Source of the DNA: Clostridium sp. chh4-2
GTDB lineage: Bacteria > Bacillota > Clostridia > Lachnospirales > Lachnospiraceae
Length of the DNA stretch: 64,000 nt
Reading direction: 5' to 3'
Assembly: GCF_002899675.1 (NCBI RefSeq)
Contig: NZ_PKUU01000003.1
Span: 281,245 to 345,244, forward strand
Part shown: piece by piece, positions 28,498 to 36,707 of the stretch
Layout of the letters: each line of letters begins with the position of its first letter
How positions within the stretch are numbered: position 1 is the stretch's first letter
Notes under the pieces: generated by a model
What the model saw: the letters and a program-made list of their open reading frames with translations, nothing else
Told to the model about the DNA's origin: nothing
The model's database searches: none
Made by a program: the position numbers and the translations under genes

Positions 28498-29328
28498 ATG
28501 TATGATGGAATTAGTAAAATTTTTGAACTGCCCAAGCTCTATAAAGAAAGCGAAGCTGCATTTTGGGATGATGATTATATATCAAAACAAATGCTTAAAG
28601 CTCATCTGGACCCGGATTTTAATGGAGCAAGTAGAAAACTGGACTTTATCGAAAAATCTGTTTCATGGATAAAACAGATTTTGCCTTCTCAAAAGTATCC
28701 GTCTTTGCTGGACGTTGGCTGCGGTCCCGGATTGTATGCAGAAAGATTTACAACCGGAGGCTATCTGGTAACAGGGGTTGATTTCTCAAGACGCTCTATC
28801 GGTTACGCCAGACATTCGGCCCAAAGAGCCAGTCTCAATATCCACTATATATGTCAAAATTATTTAGCGCTGGATATAGATAAAACATTTGATTTATCTA
28901 CAATGATTTACTGTGACTATGGTGCATTATCAACTGAAAACCGGAGAATTATTTTACAAAACATATATAAACATCTAAAGTCAGGCGGAAAGCTGCTGCT
29001 GGATGTTTTCTCAATGGCTGAATATAATAACTTTCAGGAACAGCAGACTTGGGAGTTACACAAACTTGGGGGATTTTGGCGTGAAAAAGAATATGTTGAA
29101 GTAAATAAATTTTGTAAATTTTCTGATAACGTCACATTAGATCAATACATCATTATTTCAGATAAAGAGATTGCCGCCTATTATTTATGGAATACCTATT
29201 TCACAAAAGAGACGCTTGCAAAAGAAGCAAGAGAAGCTGGTTTTGAGATATGCGGAATATATAGTGATGTTGCAGGACGTAAGTTTTGTGAGGAAAGCCC
29301 TACTATCGCTATACTTCTTAGAAAGTAA
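28498..29328 (+). CDS. Class I SAM-dependent methyltransferase
   Basis: 276 aa. Motif I LLDVGCGPGLYAERF near residue 75 and post-motif TGVDFSRRSIGYAR are seen, with a Rossmann methyltransferase fold to about residue 175 and a C-terminal beta-rich part of unknown use. AAAGGAG lies 9 bases before the ATG. The substrate is unknown; such stand-alone enzymes usually act on small molecules. Codon use is more AT-rich than that of its neighbours, which may mean recent acquisition. Possible attenuation is described for 28403-28466. Confidence 0.85.
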   Translation: MYDGISKIFELPKLYKESEAAFWDDDYISKQMLKAHLDPDFNGASRKLDFIEKSVSWIKQILPSQKYPSLLDVGCGPGLYAERFTTGGYLVTGVDFSRRSIGYARHSAQRASLNIHYICQNYLALDIDKTFDLSTMIYCDYGALSTENRRIILQNIYKHLKSGGKLLLDVFSMAEYNNFQEQQTWELHKLGGFWREKEYVEVNKFCKFSDNVTLDQYIIISDKEIAAYYLWNTYFTKETLAKEAREAGFEICGIYSDVAGRKFCEESPTIAILLRK

Positions 29329-29482
29329 CAAAATAGTATAAATGGCAGTTTTAATCGGGCCGCTATTTACTTTTTGGGCGGGTAGACAGCTGGATTTTAT
29401 TAAGCAAAAATGCCGGGACAAACCATGCAGAATTATGCTGATTACACGAAAATTGTGCAAAATGCACAAAGAATAAAAGCGA

Positions 29483-29535
29483 GATCAAGAAAGAACTTAA
29501 TTTTTAATTAAGTTTTGTACCGCTTTCTTGATTTA
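29483..29535. terminator. Hairpin between the methyltransferase and the riboswitch
   Basis: ATCAAGAAAG / CTTTCTTGAT with an inner AACTTAAT / ATTAAGTT stem. It probably terminates the methyltransferase transcript, although the T run is short (TTGATTTA). Its right arm overlaps the -35 box of the next promoter. Confidence 0.5.
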
Positions 29536-29556
29536 CCCTCAATACTTTGGTATAAT
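29528..29556 (+). promoter_or_regulatory. Promoter of the c-di-AMP riboswitch transcript
   Basis: TTGATT (29528-29533), 17 bases, TATAAT (29551-29556). It places the RNA start just before the riboswitch. Confidence 0.7.
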
Positions 29557-29594
29557 TTAACCAATAACATCATATCTATTAAATACGGAAACTA

Positions 29595-29757
29595 TATAAT
29601 GCCGAATGCTATATTCCCTGTAAACCAGGATATGACAGCGGGAGAACCAATTAATTGGGGTGAATTCAGAGATTTGAGTTTAAATTATCAGATCGACGAT
29701 AGGGGACCTTCTTCTCCGAACCCGTCAGCTAATCTCGTAGGCGAAGGAAGGTTTGTG
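29595..29757 (+). ncRNA. Cyclic di-AMP riboswitch (ydaO-yuaA class)
   Basis: Conserved ydaO core elements occur in order: GACAGCGGGAGAACCAAT (29633-29651 region), GGGGTGAATTC, GGGGACC, TCTCCGAACCCGTCAGCTAA and CTCGTAGGCG. These match the consensus as I know it (GAACCCA, GGTGAAT, CCGAACCCGYCAGCTAA, TCGTAGGCG). It is followed by a terminator 55 bases on and by an NhaC-type antiporter gene. c-di-AMP normally switches such transcripts off, tying ion transport to the second messenger. Exact ends are approximate. Confidence 0.9.
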
Positions 29758-29811
29758 CGTTTTTAACGTACTCTGTTTTTCTTGCAGAAAACAACCGATA
29801 GCTGCCTTCGC

Positions 29812-29844
29812 CACCCGGATATCTAATTCCGGGTGTTTTTGTTT
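29812..29844 (+). terminator. Riboswitch expression-platform terminator
   Basis: CACCCGGA (29812-29819) pairs with TCCGGGTG (29828-29835), followed by a T run. CCTTCGCC (29805-29812), next to it, is complementary to GGCGAAGG (29740-29747) at the 3' edge of the riboswitch, so the two can compete for pairing. Confidence 0.85.
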
Positions 29845-29876
29845 CCGTAAATCTATTCAGTGAAGGAGAGATTATA

Positions 29877-31352
29877 ATGAAAGAGAAAAAGAAAAGCCCA
29901 GGTTTATTTTTGTCATTGTTCGTATTAGCAGTTATCGCGTCTGTGTTAACGGCAGGTATCGCGGCAGGTGTTGCCACAATTCCCCTTTTAATCGTAAATA
30001 TTTTCCTGATATTGTTGATTTCCATGGCGGCCGGGTACCGTTATGAGGATCTGGAAACCAGCATGATGACAGGTGTAAAACGGGCTATCGACTGTGTGAT
30101 GATCCTGGTATTTGTCGGCATTCTGATCGCTGCATGGATCAAATGCGGAACGGTTCCCATGATTATCTATTACGGTCTGGGAGTTATCACGCCGAGAATG
30201 CTGCTGCCGCTGACATTTGTCATGTGCTCCCTTTTATCACTGTGTATCGGCACTTCTTTAGGAACGGCAGGAACCATGGGCGTGGCTTGTGTGAGCATTG
30301 GCGTCAGCATGGGAATACCGATTCCATTGACCGCGGGCGCAGCTATTTCCGGTTCCATTCTGGGAGATAAACTTTCCCCTCTGTCCGATTCTACAATCCT
30401 GGCGGCCAGCGCCAGCGATATCAACATCTACGATCATGTGCGTTCCATGTTTTATACGACGGGACCTTCCGTACTCATCAGCCTTTTGATTTTTTATCTT
30501 CTCGGTGGAAGATATGCGGACGTTGCTCTGGATCAGAGCGTTTTGCAGTCGGTAAGAGACACACTGGCAGGACTTTTCCATTTTAATATAGTCCTTCTGG
30601 TTCCTATGGTCCTCATTGTCATTCTCTGTCTGAAAAAAGTTCCGGCGATTCTGGCCATTCTGCTTTCCGGATTTTCCGGCCTGCTCTTAGCCGTAGTCGT
30701 TCAGGGAACCAGCCTTACGGAAGTTTTAGCCGTTATTTACAGCGGCGTGAAGGTGGATACGGGCGTTGCCATTGTGGATACCATGCTGAGCAAAGGAGGC
30801 ATTTCTTCGATGATGGCTACGATCTGTACGGCAGTTCTGGCCCTGGCTATGGGAGGAATCCTGAGCGAAGCCGGTTACCTTAATGTGATTGTGGAGAAAA
30901 TTACAAAGGCGGTTAAATCAGATACGTCCGCGATCTTAGTGACTCTTGTCTGCGGCATTATAACCGTGATGCTGGTCACCAATTTCTATGTGTCCGTAGT
31001 GCTTATGGGGACCATGTTTAAAGAAATTTATGATAAGCGGGGAATCCATAGAAGCGTTCTTTCACGAACGATTGAAGAGGCTAACACCATTATTCTGCCG
31101 TTGGTTCCATGGAATACCAGCTGCATCTATTATATGAGTTTGTTTGGATTTACGACGATGAGCTTTGCTCCTTATGTGGTGTTTGCTTATGTAAATGTGG
31201 CTATCAGTATTCTATGCGCAGTGGCCGGAATCTTCATATTCAAATCCATTCCGGGTAATGACAGGAAATCGGATTGGCGTATTTGGAAGAAAAAGACGAT
31301 GGAAGAAGATGAGATTGATATAGAAACTGTGGAGGCGGAAACGGTGATGTGA
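29877..31352 (+). CDS. Na+/H+ antiporter, NhaC family
   Basis: 491 aa membrane antiporter with about 11-12 hydrophobic segments. NhaC features include LGTAGTMGVACVSIGVSMG and a conserved stretch GDKLSPLSDSTILAASASD, where the acidic residues are expected to bind cations. It swaps Na+ for protons (or malate/lactate in NhaC relatives). GGAGAG precedes the ATG. It is placed directly behind a c-di-AMP riboswitch, so high c-di-AMP should lower its expression. Ends in a charged cytoplasmic tail. Confidence 0.92.
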   Translation: MKEKKKSPGLFLSLFVLAVIASVLTAGIAAGVATIPLLIVNIFLILLISMAAGYRYEDLETSMMTGVKRAIDCVMILVFVGILIAAWIKCGTVPMIIYYGLGVITPRMLLPLTFVMCSLLSLCIGTSLGTAGTMGVACVSIGVSMGIPIPLTAGAAISGSILGDKLSPLSDSTILAASASDINIYDHVRSMFYTTGPSVLISLLIFYLLGGRYADVALDQSVLQSVRDTLAGLFHFNIVLLVPMVLIVILCLKKVPAILAILLSGFSGLLLAVVVQGTSLTEVLAVIYSGVKVDTGVAIVDTMLSKGGISSMMATICTAVLALAMGGILSEAGYLNVIVEKITKAVKSDTSAILVTLVCGIITVMLVTNFYVSVVLMGTMFKEIYDKRGIHRSVLSRTIEEANTIILPLVPWNTSCIYYMSLFGFTTMSFAPYVVFAYVNVAISILCAVAGIFIFKSIPGNDRKSDWRIWKKKTMEEDEIDIETVEAETVM

Positions 31353-31382
31353 ATTTTTTATCCTCAGCCGGACAGCAGTCAA

Positions 31383-31422
31383 AAAAGGGACCACCCGATT
31401 GCCCGGGCAGTCCCTTCTCTCT
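31383..31422. terminator. Bidirectional terminator between convergent genes
   Basis: AAGGGAC / GTCCCTT stem between the antiporter gene and the convergent secreted-protein gene; A run on one side, T-rich on the other. Confidence 0.6.
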
Positions 31423-31434
31423 GATGTTTCTTAA

Positions 31435-32352
31435 TTAATACCCAATTGTTCCAATTCCTCCGCATCCTGCGCAAGTTTTGCTTCCGGAACCGCCGCATCC
31501 CGGGCAGACTCCCTGCCAAATGTCGCCGTTAATGCCGAAAGTGGCATTCTGGCCTCTTCCGGTTCCGTGACAATAGGTGCAAGTCACGCTGCCGCGTCCA
31601 AAACAAACAGGACAAGGTTTCGGCCCGGTTTGTGATGAGCTGCCGCTGTTTCCGGTGCTGTTGCTGTAACTGTTATTGCTGCTGGTGTCAGGATTGGAAG
31701 AAGCGGCAATATTTCCCGACCGTCTCTTGTTCCCCGGATGCGCATCTTCGTAGCGCAGTGTGGTAACCCCGCTCCTTGCTCCGTCTTCCGTCCGTATAGC
31801 AACAACTTTAAGCGTCTGCCCTGGTTTAAGAACGGGATTGCCGTACCAAATGTTGAATGTAGTATTGCGTTTGTTCTCGTATAGGGTATCGTCTTCCGTA
31901 GGATTATCGGGATTCGTACCTGTGGTGAAATACATCCGGCATCCTGTATTGCAGGCCATGGTAATGTGTTTGGCATCCGACCGGTCCGGGTTAAAGATGG
32001 AGTAATCCTTATATATCGGCATTGGAATATCTGCATCATACTCCGGATCTTCTTCTTCATCTTCTATATCGCTGGAGCCGGTATTCAGCTGTACTCTCCA
32101 ATTGGGAATCCATGCTCCATCCGTGCCGACAAGGTAACCGTCCGGTGTAATTGTGTTGGACAGCATATAGCCGTCCGGTCCAAAGTAATACTGCTTTCCG
32201 TCAATTTCCTGCCACTGGCTTGACGGGTAACCACCGTCATCATTTTGATACCACCAACCGGTCGTATCCAGTTTCCATTCTCCCGCCCATGCAGGAATTG
32301 CCATTAAAACTGATAGAATTACTGCTGTTAAAAATAACTTTACTCTCTTCAT
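31435..32352 (-). CDS. Secreted protein: cell-wall-binding module, CHB_HEX-like domain and DnaJ-type zinc finger
   Basis: 305 aa. A Sec signal peptide (about residues 1-23, cleavage near AWA-G) is followed by Trp/Tyr-rich cell-wall-binding repeats (GWWYQNDDGGYPSSQW, GKQYYFGPDGYM; residues 25-90). Residues about 115-205 resemble the C-terminal domain of chitobiase/hexosaminidase (CRMYFTTGTNPDNPTEDDTLY). The end carries four CxxCxGxG-type motifs (CPVCFGRG, CTYCHGTG, CPGCGGSG, CAGCGGIG), as in the DnaJ zinc-binding region. A DnaJ-like zinc finger outside the cell is unusual. AGGAGG precedes the ATG. Divergent from a paralogue sharing the N-terminal module. Confidence 0.85.
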   Translation of the reverse strand: MKRVKLFLTAVILSVLMAIPAWAGEWKLDTTGWWYQNDDGGYPSSQWQEIDGKQYYFGPDGYMLSNTITPDGYLVGTDGAWIPNWRVQLNTGSSDIEDEEEDPEYDADIPMPIYKDYSIFNPDRSDAKHITMACNTGCRMYFTTGTNPDNPTEDDTLYENKRNTTFNIWYGNPVLKPGQTLKVVAIRTEDGARSGVTTLRYEDAHPGNKRRSGNIAASSNPDTSSNNSYSNSTGNSGSSSQTGPKPCPVCFGRGSVTCTYCHGTGRGQNATFGINGDIWQGVCPGCGGSGSKTCAGCGGIGTIGY

Positions 32353-32465
32353 AGCATCTCCTCCTAGTTAATTTGATAATTTGATAATAGCATATATAAA
32401 AATACAAAAAATTAACTTTTTTCCGAAGCGAAAAATGGAGGGGGTTGGAAAATTTCTTCATGTTT

Positions 32466-32515
32466 TTTACATAGATCGTGAAGGCATTTTCCAAAATGCC
32501 TTCACCCTTTACTTT
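32466..32515. repeat. Short palindromic repeat (SP family), copy 3
   Basis: TTTACAT at the left, then GTGAAGGCATTTT / AAAATGCCTTCAC, ending in a degenerate right outer arm (CTTTACTTTAA). It lies in the divergent region between the two cell-wall-binding genes, without a long element next to it. Confidence 0.85.
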
Positions 32516-32615
32516 AATCCCTAAATGATTAGACAAACAAAAAGGGGGATGATACAATAGTATTAACTATCAATATTTATCCATTAACAACTTCGCTTCG
32601 AAAGGAGAAGTAATC

Positions 32616-33626
32616 ATGAAAAAACGTTACAAATTTTTTGTGGCAATGCTCGCACTGACTTTGTCTATGAGCACTACAGCATTTGCCGGCACTTGGAAAC
32701 AGGAGGCAGACGGCTGGTGGTGGCAGAATGATGACGGCTCTTATCCACAGTCCGGCTGGCAGTGGATTGACGGCAATAACGATGGTGTAGCAGAAAGCTA
32801 TTACTTTAATGAGAATGGCTATCTTTTAACCAACACCACAACACCTGACGGCTATACGGTCAATGAAGACGGCGCCTGGACCGTAAACGGGGTTGTCCAG
32901 CAGAAGGATATGAGGCCCGGAACGGATGGCGGCGGTACTGTTTTAGATGGTGCCCAGTTATATCTGGAAGCCAGCAAGAAGAACTCACAGCTGTCCAGCA
33001 TGGCTGCAACCAGTATTGTGAATGCGAATATGACCATGGATGGACAGACGGTTCCCGCCAGTATGACCCTGGATATGAAATTTAAAGATTTAAATCAGGG
33101 TTCCATGAAATATCTCGTAAACGCGCGTACGATTATGACAGGACTCAGCATGGATAGCACCATGTTCTACACAGACGGTTATTGTTATATTGATATGATG
33201 GGACAGAAACAGAAGGTAGCTATGGATTTAGACTCCATGACCCAGACTATTGAAAATGCTTTAGAAACAGGAGGTAAGGCCGGTTTTATGCAGAATGTTT
33301 CTGTTTCAGACGATGGAAATGGCAATAAGGTTGTTTCTTATACCTCTGATATCAGCGGGATGGGGGATTATTTACAGAACATGTATGATCAGATGGGAAT
33401 GGAGGTTAATTCCATTAGCTTGAAGAATATGAACGCTACAGCCGTCATCAACCCGGAAGGTTATATTGTTTCAGAAAATATCAACATGAGTATGAGCTTT
33501 GGCGTTTTAGATAAAGTTATGGATGCTGACATGAATATGCAGATGAATTATACTAATATTGGGCAGCCGGTATATTTTACACTGCCGTCGACAGAAGGAT
33601 ATGTGGAAGCAGGAGCGGTTCAATAG
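32616..33626 (+). CDS. Secreted cell-wall-binding protein with lipid-carrier-like C-terminal domain
   Basis: 336 aa. A signal peptide (about 1-25, cleavage near AFA-G) is followed by a cell-wall-binding module (GWWWQNDDGSYPQSGWQWID, YYFNENGYLL) nearly identical in pattern to that of the divergent neighbour. The remaining about 230 residues, rich in Met, Ser and beta-strand patterns (MTLDMKFKDLNQGSMKYLV, ISGMGDYLQNMY), resemble DUF6612/LppX-like lipoprotein domains. Cell-surface location is expected; the ligand is unknown. AAAGGAG precedes the ATG, and a strong terminator follows. Confidence 0.8.
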   Translation: MKKRYKFFVAMLALTLSMSTTAFAGTWKQEADGWWWQNDDGSYPQSGWQWIDGNNDGVAESYYFNENGYLLTNTTTPDGYTVNEDGAWTVNGVVQQKDMRPGTDGGGTVLDGAQLYLEASKKNSQLSSMAATSIVNANMTMDGQTVPASMTLDMKFKDLNQGSMKYLVNARTIMTGLSMDSTMFYTDGYCYIDMMGQKQKVAMDLDSMTQTIENALETGGKAGFMQNVSVSDDGNGNKVVSYTSDISGMGDYLQNMYDQMGMEVNSISLKNMNATAVINPEGYIVSENINMSMSFGVLDKVMDADMNMQMNYTNIGQPVYFTLPSTEGYVEAGAVQ

Positions 33627-33677
33627 TCGTTTTTTCAGAACAATAGGAATTATTCAGTGATAAAAAGGTTTATAATT

Positions 33678-33732
33678 AAAAAGATCAGCAGGCAGGAAAG
33701 GCGGCAGCCGTTCCTAACTGCTGATCTTTTTT
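33678..33732 (+). terminator. Terminator after the cell-wall-binding protein
   Basis: AAAAAGATCAGCAG / CTGCTGATCTTTTTT, a 14 bp stem with T run; it also serves the convergent acyltransferase gene. Confidence 0.88.
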
Positions 33733-33779
33733 CGAAATCCGGAAACAGGATCTTTATTAATAAACCGTATATTATGATA

Positions 33780-34802
33780 TTATGATTTTGAAATAAACCG
33801 CGTTGGAAATTTACGAATAACCTCAAATACCCCGGTAATCCACGGATTGCCAAGCACAATAGTCAAAAGTAAGGACAGAACTAAAAGCCCTATAATCCAT
33901 AGCTTCGAGTGCACGTTCACCAGATCAAAAAATCCATAATACTGCATCAGATCTCTGATAAGCCGGTGCAGGATGTAAATCTGCAGAGTCCTGCTCCCGA
34001 TTGCGGTGAAAATGGTCCTCTTTTTTGGCACAACTGCCATAAGCCCAAGCGATAAGAGCACCGTGATGATATACCAGGCAAAGCGGATCAGACCACCATA
34101 AGGATATAATTCCGACCCCAGCCGGAAATAATTGATGCCGTAGACGATATGTGAGTAAGGCATCAGCAGATCATACGTGCACAGGAAGAGAAATGCAGCC
34201 GTAATAAAAGCGGGAATGAGCAGAAGAACCCTGTGTCTGTTGTGAAAATTGATGTTAAATTTCCTTCCGTTCATATAATAGCCGGCATAAAAAAACGGTG
34301 CAAAAGCAAGTGTACGGTCCAGTGCCAGGATGGAGTTAACCGAGTGTTCATAACCGGACAGCAGGCTGATGATAACGGAACCGGCCATTACCACGCGCGT
34401 GTCCAGCTCCCGTATAAACGGGATGGTCAGATACCAAAGCGCCAAAGCCAGAAGATACCAGGGAGCGCCGCTTTCCTCGAAAAAATCGATATACAATCCG
34501 ATATGGCCGTCAATCAGCCCTTCCGTAAAATGAGTCAGAATCTTGAATAGGATATAGAGCCATACGATCTGTATCAGCTTGTCGGCCCGGAATTTTCCGT
34601 TTTGAACCACATGAGTGGAAAAATACCCCGATACAAAGATAAAGCAGGGCATGTGGAATGTATAGATTAAATAAAAGATATTATTGGAAAAACGTGTTTT
34701 ATCCAAGGGCAGCAGAAAATGTCCCGCCACCACCAAAAAAATCAAAATGAATCTGAAATTGTCAAAATAGGCGCTGCGTCCTGCCTGTTTTAATTCCCCC
34801 AT
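33780..34802 (-). CDS. Acyltransferase 3 family membrane protein
   Basis: 340 aa membrane acyltransferase with about ten hydrophobic segments. The family start is seen as AYFDNFRFILIFLVVAGHFLLP, with the catalytic-type His of helix 1 in VAGHFL. Relatives O-acetylate cell-wall or surface polysaccharides. Start 34802 has AAGGAG 9 bases upstream; a longer frame to 34865 has no good ribosome site. It is not obviously linked to its neighbours. Confidence 0.85.
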   Translation of the reverse strand: MGELKQAGRSAYFDNFRFILIFLVVAGHFLLPLDKTRFSNNIFYLIYTFHMPCFIFVSGYFSTHVVQNGKFRADKLIQIVWLYILFKILTHFTEGLIDGHIGLYIDFFEESGAPWYLLALALWYLTIPFIRELDTRVVMAGSVIISLLSGYEHSVNSILALDRTLAFAPFFYAGYYMNGRKFNINFHNRHRVLLLIPAFITAAFLFLCTYDLLMPYSHIVYGINYFRLGSELYPYGGLIRFAWYIITVLLSLGLMAVVPKKRTIFTAIGSRTLQIYILHRLIRDLMQYYGFFDLVNVHSKLWIIGLLVLSLLLTIVLGNPWITGVFEVIRKFPTRFISKS

Positions 34803-34963
34803 ATAAAAAATCTCCTTAAAACTCCAATGTTTAAACCGATGCTGAACCAGCAGTTGTTTTCGCATGTTCCATCATACTTCTCCATATGCGTTCTGTCAAT
34901 CGGCGTAAGGAAAATGTAAAGGCTGATCTGTCACAACAACGTTAAGAAAATATTAGGAAAAGA

Positions 34964-35015
34964 TTGACAAATGAAATTGGACAATAGTATAATGTTATAT
35001 ATACACACGTGTTTA
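34964..35015 (+). promoter_or_regulatory. Promoter and LacI operator of the isomerase-like gene
   Basis: TTGACA (34964-34969), 18 bases, TATAAT (34988-34993), then the operator TACACACGTGTTTA (35002-35015). This is the same operator type as at 36673 and 37816 and sits over the transcription start. Confidence 0.8.
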
Positions 35016-35060
35016 CATTTTGAAACTTATAAAAAATGACGAAAACAGGAGGTCGGAGTA

Positions 35061-36407
35061 ATGAAAAAACAGTTAAATGTAGGCTTTCTCACCACTTTTT
35101 CCGGAAGATGGCCCCAGGAGGTACCGTCTCAGAGAAATAAAGAATACGGTGACTGGCTGGAAGCAAATCTTCCCGAGTTAAACATCATCCGCGCGGATGT
35201 GATGGGAAGCGGACTCAAGGAGAACGAAGCGATTGTATCACAGTTTAAGGCTGCTGAGGCGGATGTGATCGTTATGGTTTACGGGGCATTCACCGGCGAC
35301 GATGTGGCATCCTACCTGACGGAGATGCTGAACATTCCAATCCTTTTATGGGCTCCATACGAGGTTCCGTTTGAAAAAGACGACCGCCTGTATTCCAACG
35401 CATTGTGTTCCATGACCATGAATTCCGCGGCTTTGAGAAAAGTGGGAGTGAAGTGCCACACCGTTTATGGAAGTAAAGAGGACGAGAGAGCGGCGAAGAA
35501 GGTGAAGAGCATTCTGATGGCCTACCATGTTGTGAAATGCATGAAGCATACCAATCTGGGCCTTTTGGGATACCGTCCGACTGCATTTTATAATTGTTCC
35601 TTTGACGAATCCCTGATCCGCCGGACATTTGGAATTAAGATTGAAGAAACCGACTTAAAAGTCGTGTTCGATAAGATGGATGCTTTGGACAAAGATTTAT
35701 ATGAAGCGGATATGAAAGAGATGTCGGAGCGTTTTGATACATCACAGCTTCCGGAAGGCCATTTGGAGAACCATTCCAAGTTATATTTGGCGGTTAAAGA
35801 AGTGATGGCAGCACAGGGCTATGATTTCGGAACTTTAAAATGCTGGCCTGAGATGGGCAATTTACATACGACGCCATGTGCGGTTTTGGGACGTCTGGCT
35901 GACGATGGGATCAATATCGGATGTGAAGGCGATGTGGACGCGGAGATCGCCCAGATCGCAGAATATTATTTGACCGGACAGCCCAGCTTTATCACGGACA
36001 TGATCAATATCGACGAAGATAAGAATTTGATGACGTTCTGGCACTGCGGCAATGCTGCACCGTCTCTGTGCAACCCCAACTACGATGTGCTGATCCGCAA
36101 TCATCCGTTGGCAGGCCAGGGAACTGCTTTTTACGGAGCATTGAAGCCGGGAACCGTAACCATCGCAAGATTCTGCAACATGGGCGGCCAGTATAAGCTG
36201 TTTTTGATGGGCGGGGAATCCGTGGATATGGACCGCTATACCAAGGGAATTATGGCTAATATAAAAGTAAAGGCTCCGGTCCGCGAAGTGATCGAGCGCA
36301 TTATCGAGGAAGGAGTTCCTCATCATTACAGCCTGGTGTGGGCGGATGTGAGAGCAGAATTGAAAGAAATTTGTGCGCTGCTTGACATTGAAGTCATAGA
36401 ATTATAA
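35061..36407 (+). CDS. L-fucose/L-arabinose isomerase-like protein
   Basis: 448 aa cytoplasmic enzyme of the fucose/arabinose isomerase fold. Pattern segments include EGHLENHSKLYLAVKEVM and, in the C-terminal domain, CEGDVDAEIAQIAEYYLTG. It should interconvert an aldose and a ketose with a metal ion; the sugar is not readable from the sequence. It is controlled by the same operator type as the LacI-sulfatase-ABC regulon that follows, so it belongs to that pathway. AGGAGG precedes the ATG. Confidence 0.85.
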   Translation: MKKQLNVGFLTTFSGRWPQEVPSQRNKEYGDWLEANLPELNIIRADVMGSGLKENEAIVSQFKAAEADVIVMVYGAFTGDDVASYLTEMLNIPILLWAPYEVPFEKDDRLYSNALCSMTMNSAALRKVGVKCHTVYGSKEDERAAKKVKSILMAYHVVKCMKHTNLGLLGYRPTAFYNCSFDESLIRRTFGIKIEETDLKVVFDKMDALDKDLYEADMKEMSERFDTSQLPEGHLENHSKLYLAVKEVMAAQGYDFGTLKCWPEMGNLHTTPCAVLGRLADDGINIGCEGDVDAEIAQIAEYYLTGQPSFITDMINIDEDKNLMTFWHCGNAAPSLCNPNYDVLIRNHPLAGQGTAFYGALKPGTVTIARFCNMGGQYKLFLMGGESVDMDRYTKGIMANIKVKAPVREVIERIIEEGVPHHYSLVWADVRAELKEICALLDIEVIEL

Positions 36408-36640
36408 ATTTTGGCATGATAACGGTAACAGTTCAGCCTTTTTCTAAAAGCCAAGGAACATGTCCAAACTCGTTTCACTCAAACAGGTGGACATTTTCCT
36501 TGAACGAAAAATTCTGCGCATTAAGAATCGCTAATACCCTGCAAAGTCATAGGAACGTCCATGGAAACTGCCGGAGCCGGCGCAGGTATCCGAAGGATGA
36601 ACTGGTACTAATAATGAAAAAAATCAAAAATCCATCTTGA
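36408..36640. other. Unexplained structured intergenic sequence
   Basis: No supported gene. Two possible stems: AAGGAACATGTCCA / TGGACATTTTCCTT (36452-36505 region), and ATACCCTGC / GCAGGTAT (about 36536-36592) enclosing a GC-rich inner part. The sequence is less AT-rich than other spacers here and looks structured. It may be part of a dispersed intergenic repeat or an RNA; there is only one copy in this window. Confidence 0.35.
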
Positions 36641-36686
36641 CATTAGCTGCAATATATGTATAATATTATATATACACACGAGTTGA
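36637..36686 (+). promoter_or_regulatory. Promoter and operator of the LacI gene
   Basis: TTGACA (36637-36642), 16 bases, TATAAT (36659-36664), operator TACACACGAGTTGA (36673-36686). The operator is a weaker palindrome than at 37816, as expected for autoregulation. Confidence 0.75.
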
Positions 36687-36707
36687 TAACGAGGTGAATT
36701 GTACAAA

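Noticed and set aside
29515..29766. An 83-residue open frame overlapping the antiporter leader
   Set aside because: It lies over the -10 box and the c-di-AMP riboswitch, has no ribosome site, and its sequence is explained by conserved RNA elements.
36416..36640. A 74-residue open frame between the isomerase-like and LacI genes
   Set aside because: No ribosome site, Cys/Arg/Ser-rich composition typical of a non-coding strand, and it coincides with hairpin-forming sequence.
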